Shown here one piece after another: positions 51,673-59,743 of a stretch of 59,743 nt of DNA; the first letter of the stretch is position 1; each line of letters opens with the position of its first letter. The notes beneath the pieces are model-generated. The model worked only from the letters and a program-made list of their open reading frames with translations. It was not told the DNA's origin and did no database searches. The position numbers and the translations under genes are program-made. The DNA comes from Mnemiopsis leidyi (lineage: Eukaryota > Ctenophora > Tentaculata > Lobata > Bolinopsidae), in assembly GCA_000226015.1 (NCBI GenBank), contig JH153212.1, positions 222,627-282,369 on the forward strand, written 5' to 3'.

Positions 51673-53080
51673 TGATGGACACGAAACGAAAAAGGGTTCA
51701 TTTATTTGTGACAGTGATGTGCAATGACTCGGGTTGCCTTTCCCAGTCTCGAGTTTTTGTGTGCAATAAAGATCGCCATTCAAGCGTTTTAAAAAAAATA
51801 CTTTTGCAATCCTGACCAAGGTTGAAATTGCAATAACACCTTTTTAGGTAACCATGGTAGTCCTTTCCATTTTTTTTATCAGGGCTGGTAATCTGAATGT
51901 TGTGACTTGACATTGACAAAGAGAAGTTCAATATGCAGCTCGAACTGTCTGTTTGGAGGCAATAATTTCAAAAGTCCTCCGGGCCAAAGGTTTACTGGAG
52001 ACAATTCTCGAAGAAGTGGCCAAAATTGAAATAACTAGGGCAGAAGATTAAGATAATAGTAATTGAGTTAAAGCACAGATTTTACCAGTGGCACCTAGTA
52101 AATATTGAAATAAGATTTTATTTTATGCCCATTCAATTTAATGCCCTCTTATGATGCACCCAAAGCTGCACTGCATTATGCCACTGAGCATCCCCCCTAG
52201 CCTCAGCTCTCCAAGCTGTAGCCTTACGAATTGAAATCAAGAATCTGTCGTGTCCCAATCTTATCATGTGTCGTGTTCTTATAATCCAGCATTGCCTCCT
52301 TGTCAGGAAGATAATCTGACAACACGGATTTTATTTTGTGACAGATTCAAGAGTCTGCTGCATAATGATCAGATCCTTCATCGTCTGTTGAAGGTTTGCC
52401 TGATGTTTGCCGTGAACAACCAGCAGATTTAGATAAAGTTTGTCCTAACCCCAAAGATAACACTAACTCCTAAAAGAGAAAGAGGTTTGAGTTATGGTAA
52501 GAGTAAGGTTCCCCTACAAAACTCTAGCCTTAACCTTCGTATGCATGAGGTTTAGGGTTCAAACCCTGTTTAAATTTCCAACTTCCGGAGAAGAGCAGAA
52601 GTTTTAAACCTAAGCAATCTGTTCCGGTCGACTCAGCTGTATCAACTATATTTTAGAAGCGGATATTGAGAGTTCAGAGTACAATGAGAAGGGTCTACTA
52701 CTTAGAATTGCATGTAGCCCCTGCAGTACTGAGCTGAGACACTGCAAAAGCTGGAGGGAAACCAGAGGAAACAATCTAAACAACATAATCTAACCCTGTA
52801 ACTATATAACATCCGAAAAACTTAATTGCAGACTAAAATGTCACAAATTGATTCTGCAGAGAACTTTATTGGATGGATATTTTTGGTGGACTTTTTGTGA
52901 CTTAAAGGCAACTTGGTGATTTTGATCAAATCCATGGCAAACTAAGTCTGCCGATTGAAGTCCCAATTGTTCAGTAAACTATTGTGCAATAAACTATAGC
53001 ATCCCTAAAGAATTTTTATCTTATTAAGAAAAGGAAGCTAAGAATTGATAAAGGTTGCTTAACTTAAAAGACAATGAACT
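51673..53080. other. intergenic between copies A and B
   Basis: No gene. Parts align with the spacer between B and C (for example CTGCAGAGAACTTTATTGGA and AAACTATAGCATCCCTA), so the spacer was duplicated with the genes. Around 52555 there is GGGTTCAAACCC, a tRNA B-box-like palindrome, with no matching A box. Confidence 0.5.
52865..52870 (-). terminator. candidate polyadenylation signal, copy B
   Basis: AATAAA on the minus strand, about 211 bp past the copy B stop, in the conserved block GAGAACTTTATTGGATGG that also follows copy C. Confidence 0.5.
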
Positions 53081-54253
53081 TTACCCAAAAATGTCCAACA
53101 CGGCAGCGAGCAAGCAAACTATAAGGTTCATCCTGAAATAAAAAGGCATAGATCCAATGCCATTGGCAGGAAAGTCAGAACCAGGTGAAGAAGTTCCTCT
53201 TTCTGAAAAGTTGCCTAGTTCAGTCGGAAGAGGAGAGCAATCCACCAGAGATAAAAACATCCAGCAAGAAGTATTGTAAAATTCAAGATACGATCCGTTA
53301 TCGAATTTAGCTCCAAAACCAGGGTTACATTGCACTGTTATCTCCTCCCCTGGCAGAAACACAGGGACCATGTCGTTCAGGAGGACCTGTCCGTGTTGAA
53401 CAGAGAGGTCGCTACAGCTGGTACTCAGAAGGTCCTTTTTGGGGATAAGTTCTAACTCAGTCAGAGTGTAGTTGACATTCAGGTTCCGGTGATCGACAGA
53501 AGGAATTGGCGGGGACACTTTGGCCATGGTCATGTCGATCAGCTTCAAGTCCCAACCCCTTCCTGCTATCAAAGTCAGCACCGAACTCTGCATAATATTT
53601 CTGCCTTTGCAGCAGGTAATGGTCTCGTTACTACAAGCCAGCATTTTGGATGTCCACGTATCGTTACGTGCCAAAAATGTCAGACAGTATTTAGGGTGAC
53701 CCCAAACTTGCAATTTTGTCCCGCTACAGCCGTGCAGCTGCGTCCGTATTCCAGTGCAGTTCAGCTCCCATTTAACTGCATCACCACAGTGACTGGTCCA
53801 ATACACTGGGTATCCTTGTTCTTCTGAAGCTTCACGAAAGTCAGCCTGAAGACAGAGCCCAGGGTCTGGCTTATAGATTACCGCACCGCCATCCTGACTC
53901 GACTCGAAAATGCTTATCTCAGACTCAGTATTGTTAAACGTATGCTGCAGGTTCAGGCATTCCTTTGACCCGTAGATAGTGGAGGTAAAGAAATTTATTC
54001 TATACTCTACTGTTAGATCGCCCTCTGTGTACAGAGAACAGGACCGAGTGTCCATGTACTGCTTAGGGAATGAGAATAACTGGCATAATTCATCGTACCT
54101 GCAATAGTCCCAACAGTCTTTATCTGCAGCAAGGTCAAATTTTCTGTATGGTGTGGACAATATATCCCTGAAGTCAATGTAGCAGTTGTTGAGGGAATTT
54201 ACTACAACTAGTGCACTCAGAAAGACTGAAAATTTGGGTTTATTCTGATACAT
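53081..54253 (-). CDS. PAN/lectin-like/sushi protein with GPI-type tail, copy B
   Basis: Intronless, 390 residues from the ATG at 54253 (MYQNKPKF); an upstream in-frame ATG at 54418 would bury the signal peptide. Layout: signal peptide 1-~22; a six-Cys PAN/apple-like domain around NCYIDF, DKDCWDYCRYDELC and RSCSLY; a middle domain with PGLCLQADF, CGDAVKWELNCTG and PKYCLTFLARNDTW that resembles ricin-type lectin repeats only loosely; then a sushi/CCP domain with four Cys (SCSDLSVQHGQ, VQCNPGFG, TSCWMF, LVDC). A Ser/Gly-rich spacer (SSPGSDFPANGIGS) precedes a hydrophobic end (LIVCLLAAVLDIFG), a plausible GPI signal or C-terminal membrane anchor. Probable role: cell-surface binding protein; ligand unknown. 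Confidence 0.85.
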   Translation of the reverse strand: MYQNKPKFSVFLSALVVVNSLNNCYIDFRDILSTPYRKFDLAADKDCWDYCRYDELCQLFSFPKQYMDTRSCSLYTEGDLTVEYRINFFTSTIYGSKECLNLQHTFNNTESEISIFESSQDGGAVIYKPDPGLCLQADFREASEEQGYPVYWTSHCGDAVKWELNCTGIRTQLHGCSGTKLQVWGHPKYCLTFLARNDTWTSKMLACSNETITCCKGRNIMQSSVLTLIAGRGWDLKLIDMTMAKVSPPIPSVDHRNLNVNYTLTELELIPKKDLLSTSCSDLSVQHGQVLLNDMVPVFLPGEEITVQCNPGFGAKFDNGSYLEFYNTSCWMFLSLVDCSPLPTELGNFSERGTSSPGSDFPANGIGSMPFYFRMNLIVCLLAAVLDIFG

Positions 54254-55230
54254 TGATGGACGAGAAACGAAATAGTGTGCAGCCATAAGTAGCAGTGGTT
54301 TGCAATGACTCGACTTGTCTCTCTCAGACCCGAGTATTTGGGTGCGTAAAAATCTCCATTGAATTATATCTAGATAAAATAAAGGGCACTTAAAATTCAA
54401 ATAAAAATACTTGTGCAATCCTGACCAAAGGTTGAATTTGTGATAATACCTTTCAGAGTAACTATGGTCATCCCTTCCATTGTTTTGTCAGCGCTGGAAA
54501 ACTGTAGGTTGTGACAAAGAGAAGATCCACTCACATACACCCAACCTGCAGCTCTAAGCTCTATGTTTTGAGGTCTGAAAATAATTTGAAAACAACCCAG
54601 GCTAAAGAGAATTCTTACACTGTAGACAATTCTCGGAGAAATGGCTACAAAATTAAGATAAAAGTAAATAGTAATTGATAAAGCACAGATTTTGCCAGTC
54701 ACGCCTACTAACTACTTGGATAGAGAAAAGCAGTTAGGGTTTAAACCTAGGCAATCTGTTCAGGTAGACTCAGCTGGATGAATTAGAAAAGGGTATTGAG
54801 AGTTACTGCTAAAAAGGTATTGAAGATCTACTGCTAACAATTTCCATGGACCATGTAGCCTCTGCAGTATTCAGCTGAGAAACTGCAAAAACTGGATGAA
54901 TCCAGAAGAATCAAACCAATAACCCTAATCTAACCCTTACTGTAAATATCTAACATCCAAAAAATTTAATTGCAGACTTAAGTGTCTCAAATTGATTCTG
55001 CAGAGAACTTTATTGGATGGATATTTTTGGTGGATTTTTTGTGACTCAAAGGCAACTTGATGATTTCAATCAAATCCATGGCAGACTAAGTCCTCCGATT
55101 GAAGTCCCAATTGTTCAGTAAACTATTTATATTGTGCAATAAACTATAACATCCCTATAAAATTTGAATCTCGTCAAGAAAAGGTAGCTAAGAATTGATA
55201 AAGGTTGCTTAACTTAAAATACAATGAACT
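54254..55230. other. intergenic between copies B and C
   Basis: Holds the 5' flank of copy B (the block ATTGTTTTGTCAGCGCTGG at about 54480 is shared with the flank of copy C) and the duplicated 3' flank of copy C. No gene seen. Confidence 0.5.
55009..55014 (-). terminator. candidate polyadenylation signal, copy C
   Basis: AATAAA on the minus strand, about 217 bp past the copy C stop, in the same conserved context as copy B. Confidence 0.5.
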
Positions 55231-56376
55231 TTAACCAAAAATGTCCAACACGGCAGCGAGCAAGCAAACTATAGATCCAATGCCATTGGCCGGAAAGTCA
55301 GAACCAGGTGAAGAAGTTCGTCTTTCTGAAAAGTTGCCTAGTTCAGTCGGAAGAGGAGAGCAATCCACCAGAGATAGAAACATCCAGCAAGAAATATTGT
55401 AAACTTCAAGATATGATCCGTTATCGAATTTAGCTCCAAAACCAGGTTTACATTGTACTGTTATCTCCTCCCCTGGTAGAAACACAGGGACCATGTCGTT
55501 CAGGAGGACCTGTCCGTGTTGAACAGAGAGGTCGCTACAGCTGGTACTCAGAAGGTCCTTTTCGGGAAGAAGTTCTAATTCATCCAGAGCGTAGCTTACC
55601 GTCCTGTTCGAGGGAGGTTCAAAAGGAAGAGTAGCGGAGGGCTTATGCAGCCCGATGACAATCATCCTAGCCAGTTCCCAGCCACGATTCTTTATGAAGG
55701 TCAACATCGCACTTTGCTCCAGCTCTCTATTGTTCGTTTTGTTACTGCAAGCCTGCATAATTGCTGTCCAGGTATCGTTGCGTGTTAGAAATGTCAGGCA
55801 GTATTCAGGGTGACCCCAAACTTGCACTCTAGCCTGGCTGCAGCCGTGTTGCTGGGTCCGTATTCCAGTGCAGTTCAGCTCCCATTTAACTGCATCACCA
55901 CAGTGACTGGTCCAGTACACTGGGTATCCTTGTTCTTGCGAAGCCTCCCGAAAGTCAGCCTGAAGACAGATCCCAGGGTCTGGTTTATAGATAACCACAC
56001 CGTCATCCTGACTGGACTCGAAAATGCTTATCTCGGACTCGGTTTTGTTGAGAAGAGCAGGCAGGATTAGATTGAGGCAGTTCTTTGATGCATACAGAAG
56101 GGAAGAAAAGAAGTTACTTCTTTGCTCTAGATTTAGTTCGTCTTCTTTGTACAGAGAACAAGACTGAATGCCGTAGAAGTTTTTACGGAAGGAGAACAAC
56201 TGACATTCTTCATCGTACCTGCAATAGTCCCAACAGTCTTTATCCGCAGGGAGGTCAAATTTTCTGTATGGTGTGGACAATATATCCCTAAAGTCAATGT
56301 AGCAGTTGTTGAGGGAATTTACTACAGCTAGTGCACCCAGAAATGCTAAAAATTTGGGTTTATTCCGATGCATCAA
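55231..56376 (-). CDS. PAN/lectin-like/sushi protein with GPI-type tail, copy C
   Basis: Intronless, 381 residues. The signal peptide starts MMHRNKPKFLAFLGALAVV. PAN/apple-like cysteines fall at about residues 25, 48, 52, 58, 73 and 100. The middle lectin-like segment spans about 115-225 (PGICLQADF, KWELNCTGIRTQ, PEYCLTFL). The sushi domain spans about 285-345, with cysteines in TSCSDL, VQCKPGFG, ISCWMF and LVDC. The C-terminus is a Ser/Gly spacer followed by IVCLLAAVLDIFG, consistent with GPI anchoring. It is very close to copy B except between the lectin and sushi parts, where residues differ freely. Compared with B it lacks a short stretch before the hydrophobic tail (MPFYFRMNL). Confidence 0.87.
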   Translation of the reverse strand: MMHRNKPKFLAFLGALAVVNSLNNCYIDFRDILSTPYRKFDLPADKDCWDYCRYDEECQLFSFRKNFYGIQSCSLYKEDELNLEQRSNFFSSLLYASKNCLNLILPALLNKTESEISIFESSQDDGVVIYKPDPGICLQADFREASQEQGYPVYWTSHCGDAVKWELNCTGIRTQQHGCSQARVQVWGHPEYCLTFLTRNDTWTAIMQACSNKTNNRELEQSAMLTFIKNRGWELARMIVIGLHKPSATLPFEPPSNRTVSYALDELELLPEKDLLSTSCSDLSVQHGQVLLNDMVPVFLPGEEITVQCKPGFGAKFDNGSYLEVYNISCWMFLSLVDCSPLPTELGNFSERRTSSPGSDFPANGIGSIVCLLAAVLDIFG

Positions 56377-56606
56377 TTGACGAGAAACGAAAAAGTGTCA
56401 GCTATTAGTGACAATGGTGTGCGATATCTGGATTTGTCTCTCTCAGACTCTAGTCTTATGGAGCATATGAAATCGCCATTCAAGCGTATTAATAGTATAA
56501 GATCAAAAATTCATATTAGAATAAATGCACAATCCCAAATATATTATTTTGAACTTGCAATAAGACCTTTCAAGGTAACCTTGGTAGTCACTATATAGTC
56601 TTTACT

Positions 56607-57002
56607 ATTGTTTTGTCAAGTGGGAGGAACCTTTTTCAGGTCCTCACTTCGAGCAAGTTCGACTACCAGAGGTGTGCACTGATTGGTAACGGGTGTGTTA
56701 TGTTGTGGGTGGGCCGAAGAATCAACCAACCTACATGATGTGTACGGAGCAGTTTTTTGAACGGACACGATAACCATTGATAGTCAATTCAGAAAATTCA
56801 TGGACCGGCACCGTGCCGAGTCGGGTGTGATCCGACAACCTCTGCATTTTCTAGATGAGTGCTCTACCAATTAAGCTACCGGCCTTAGGGCCGGCAGGTC
56901 AGTTGAAATCGTGTCCGTTCAAATATCTGCCCCGTACACATCATGTACCTTGGTTGATTCTTTAGTCCCTTTCATTGTTTAGTCCCCTTCATTGTTTTGT
57001 CA
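56607..57002. mobile_element. insertion containing a TIR element and tRNA-like sequence
   Basis: Flanks of copies B and C align (ATTGTTTTGTCAG then CACTGG or CGCTGG). In copy C this block is split by about 370 bp, with ATTGTTTTGTCA at both edges (56607-56618 and 56991-57002). Inside are 55-bp inverted repeats at 56717-56771 and 56908-56962 with about five mismatches. Between them is a tRNA-like sequence on the minus strand. Confidence 0.7.
56813..56885 (-). tRNA. tRNA-like sequence (tRNA-derived, probably not functional)
   Basis: The 73-nt minus-strand sequence folds as a cloverleaf. The acceptor stem pairs at 5 of 7 positions (GCCGG with TCGGC). The D arm is GCTT/GAGC around AATTGGTA, the anticodon stem has a one-base bulge, and the T stem is GTCGG/CCGAC around ATCACAC. 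The A box TAGCTTAATTGG is perfect; the B box GGATCACACCC has one deviation. The loop CTAGAAA would place AGA at the anticodon, but there is no long variable arm as serine tRNAs have. It is better read as a tRNA-derived pol III promoter or pseudogene carried by the surrounding element. Confidence 0.55.
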
Positions 57003-57675
57003 GCACTGGTAAACTGGATATTGTGTCTTGCGCCTAAAATTTGGTAGAACTCTATCCAAATATTCTTATTTTTCATTAAAAATTTGGAATTAATTCACCC
57101 ACCAGTCAAGCAGACTAATCACCAAATCAAGTCAGTCTGGGATCTCGATCTCATGATTGAGGCATCCAGCTTAGCTGAATTCCCCTACGTAATGTCTTGG
57201 TTAGTTTGTTGATGACAATCATGCACGAATGCAATTTTGGAATTGCACGTTGAATTCGGCAGAGATTTACTGACTTAACCTGTTTAAAAAGAATTACATT
57301 TCTTGACCTCCCCCAGCGCTTTCATGCCTATCTCTACATTGCAGATCCTCATCTTTAATTGAGATATAATACCATGGTAGCCGAGCATTCACCCCACTTC
57401 TCCCCACCTCTCCGTGGGTCACGTGACTCCTACTACTCGTCTCATTGGCAAAAGACCTGTCACATGACAACCTCCTATGCTGTGATTGGCTCGTGTGAAG
57501 TTTTTATTGTTACCAAGGAGTTGCCAAGGGTTCACTTTTGGTGTGGCTGGTGCACCAACAAGAAGCAAGATTTGTACTAATTTACTACTCCTTACACACG
57601 CAAGAGTTAAGACTGTTTTAAAACTCTGGTAACCCTGGTAACTCTAGACCCCCCCACGTGTTGTCGTGCGCTAAT

Positions 57676-57825
57676 GAATTTTAGAGTTATATATTGACAT
57701 AGATAGAATTTTAGAGTTATAAGTGTTTTTATATTGACATAGATAGAATTTTAGAGTTATAAGTGTTTTTATATTGACATAGATAGAATTTTAGAGTTAT
57801 AAGTGTTTTTATATTGACATAGTAG
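57676..57825. repeat. ~50-bp tandem repeat
   Basis: About three copies of a unit with GAATTTTAGAGTTATAAGTG and TTTTTATATTGACATAGATA. Confidence 0.9.
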
Positions 57826-57920
57826 TGCTGGGAGATTGTTAGGATTCCCCTGGCCTAGGATCAATAACAGACCAGTCATTGTCAAGGACGTGAATATTTT
57901 TCAATTCAGTGTGACGGTAA

Positions 57921-58025
57921 AAAAAAGTTAATAGTGTAACAGTAATAAAAGTTTATAGTGTAACGGTTTATAGTGTAACGGTTTATAGTGAAAGTTTATA
58001 GTTTAAGTTTATAGTTTAACGGTAG
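57921..58025. repeat. short degenerate tandem repeat
   Basis: Irregular copies of TTTATAGTGTAACGG and related 12-15 bp units. Confidence 0.8.
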
Positions 58026-58607
58026 ATTATATAGTACATGTTACTGAATAGTAGCAGTTAGCTCAGTTTGTTGTTATTGTAAGAACAGTAAATATCTTTA
58101 CTCAACAATATACACAGCTGATAGCCCATGATAACCTACTAACGCAAACGCTGCACTGATATACCTTTACTTATTTGAACGATTGTTCTAGGAACAAAAA
58201 CTTGTGTTTCAACAATAGGAATGACGCTAGAAGCTTGTGTGTGAACTTAAGAGATATGATATAATGAAGTTATTTGGAGGTCTTTATTGTTTAGGTACAA
58301 GTGTTGCTAAATTTGCAAAACTTACTGCTTACTATACTAATAAGATCATGGAACTTTTGACATTATGACGAGCATAAGATAAGATTCGTAGTAAGATTCG
58401 TATTAAAATTCGCAGGATTTATAGAGCATATAGTCGGACAAGAGATTATCTTTAATAAAAGTTAAAATGGAATGCTGAGAGTGTCGATATGTTTTATTAA
58501 GTGTACAAGTGTGTAGTATAAGTGTGTAGTGTGTACAGTTACACTGATAAAACAGTGATACGCTTACAGGCTAGACTACTCCTCTTCTTGGCAGACTTCT
58601 GAGCACT

Positions 58608-58700
58608 CCACTGTAACAATCCATCGTATAAACTCCATGACAACCATTGCTATTATTGCACTGTAACAATCCATCGTATAAACTCCATGACAACCATTGT
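58608..58700. repeat. ~51-bp direct repeat, two copies
   Basis: CACTGTAACAATCCATCGTA followed by TAAACTCCATGACAACCATTG occurs twice. Confidence 0.9.
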
Positions 58701-58884
58701 TATGGAGAATAGGCTTGGCGCAAGCGTCTCTCTTGAGTTACTTAGTCCGGAAGCGAAACAACCAACATACAATCATTAAAAAACTGTAAAAAATGACCGT
58801 AATGCTTCCTTTTTAGTGGCCCATTAATTTAATTTTTCGTAAAATGCCGAAACAGAGCTGATTTTCGACGTTTTACTGTATCAT

Positions 58885-59045
58885 CTGTACAGTACCTTTA
58901 TAAAAGTATACAGTACTTGAACTATATAGCTGAAGTAACTTTATAACAGTATACAGTACTTGAACTATATAGCTAAAGTACCTTTGTAACAGTATACAGT
59001 ACTTGAACTATATAGCTGAAGTACCTTCATTACAATATAGCTGTA
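58885..59045. repeat. ~44-bp tandem repeat
   Basis: Three to four copies of a unit with AACAGTATACAGTACTTGAA, CTATATAGCT and AAGTACCTTT. Confidence 0.9.
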
Positions 59046-59133
59046 TAGTAACAATATATTTTAGGTGAGTGTTTGTGCAAAGTAGCTTATATGTAGCAGT
59101 GAGCAGCAGCTACTAAACAAGGTAGATGAGGTG

Positions 59134-59370
59134 CTAATTAATGATGTTTCCGGGCCCTGGTTCACCCTTACTTCCCCAGACATAGCGGTACCGGGACCCC
59201 TGTACTGTGTAATGTACATTTTGTGTAATGTACATTTTGTGTAATGTACTTGTGTAATGTACATTGTGAGTAAAATACATTGTTTGTAGTGTACATTGTG
59301 CGTGGAAATCCTTGCTGAACAGCTTATCGAAGCAGGAATGGTAGCTGAGGGATTCCGTGCAGTCCTTCAC
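59134..59370 (-). CDS. weak candidate coding segment
   Basis: The minus-strand frame gives KDCTESLSYHSCFDKLFSKD and, after a repeat-derived stretch of about 30 residues, GSRYRYVWGSKGEPGPGN. The middle is made by the TGTAATGTACATTTTG array (59205-59300), so if this is real two exons probably flank an intron made of repeats. No family recognised. Confidence 0.22.
   Translation of the reverse strand: MKDCTESLSYHSCFDKLFSKDFHAQCTLQTMYFTHNVHYTSTLHKMYITQNVHYTVQGSRYRYVWGSKGEPGPGNIIN
59205..59305. repeat. ~16-bp tandem repeat
   Basis: Copies and variants of TGTAATGTACATTTTG, becoming degenerate toward 59300. Confidence 0.88.
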
Positions 59371-59626
59371 ATCACGTACCTCAAGGAGTCAATGTGTTTC
59401 TAAAACAACATCAGTTCATTTCCTTAATCATAATTCATCCCATGTACAATCAGTTGTATTCTTCCCACCTCCAAAGTTCTTGCAACGGTGCACAGTGCAG
59501 AATGTAACTACAACAACTCAATATCTAACTCTCGCTCTCTCTGAGCCACACTGGAATTGTAAGTCGCCAGTTAACTGTTGTACAGGATTCAGATATATAT
59601 ACATTGTCCAGGTATAGGTATTGTAC

Positions 59627-59743
<117 letters not shown>

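Noticed and set aside
52550..52570. Second tRNA from a B-box-like GGGTTCAAACCC
   Set aside because: No A box at the right distance and no cloverleaf.
56813..56885. Functional tRNA-Ser(AGA)
   Set aside because: No long variable arm, bulged anticodon stem, two unpaired acceptor positions; kept only as tRNA-like.

Overview
The window is nuclear DNA from an animal, not a microbe. Genes are split by short GT-AG introns, the sequence between them is AT-rich and full of microsatellites and minisatellites, and the protein modules are metazoan (LIM-homeobox, muskelin, kringle, PAN/apple, sushi, chitin-binding type 2). Transposon remnants include a Penelope-like element and mariner pieces. I cannot fix the lineage. 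A marine invertebrate, possibly a cnidarian, is a guess from module content and composition. There is one large assembly gap (11829-12387) and two short ones (26653-26663, 46936-46945).

Layout. About 577-866 (+): two exons matching the C-terminal Ariadne domain of an RBR E3 ubiquitin ligase whose body lies left of the window. 3299-15138 (+): an LMX1-type LIM-homeodomain gene that I could splice through nine exons to a 431-residue protein with phases matching throughout. 17661-19932 (-): a seven-exon mitochondrial carrier, SLC25A42 (coenzyme A transporter) by its signature segments, 298 residues. 22181-25901 (-): an eight-exon muskelin gene, 720 residues. 26.5-35.2 kb: transposon territory (Penelope-like GIY-YIG endonuclease fragment, decayed mariner, GC-rich repeat island). 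35298-48329 (+): a secreted modular protein with a signal peptide, one chitin-binding domain and two kringle domains; a 9.4-kb intron separates the first part from the kringles. 50367-56376 (-): three tandem intronless paralogues encoding signal peptide, PAN/apple-like domain, a possible lectin domain and a sushi domain, two of them with a GPI-anchor-like tail; the first copy carries a frameshift. 56.4-59.7 kb: repeats, a tRNA-like sequence inside a terminal-inverted-repeat element, and a long GT microsatellite at the right edge.

The most unusual theme is where the minisatellites sit. In the LMX1 gene two arrays have copied the real 3' splice site and first exon bases, so each unit is a decoy acceptor followed by an early stop. 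In the carrier gene a 15-bp array has copied the donor site and stays in frame. A second theme is a strong excess of CACGTG, often beside CCAAT motifs and sometimes inside small foldback elements. A third is the tRNA-like foldback insertion, recognisable by comparing paralogous flanks.

The genes are unrelated in pathway (ubiquitin ligase, developmental transcription factor, metabolite carrier, kelch scaffold, extracellular proteins). I see no operon-like logic. The duplicated kringle unit and the triplicated PAN/sushi genes suggest that the right half expands extracellular protein genes by local duplication.
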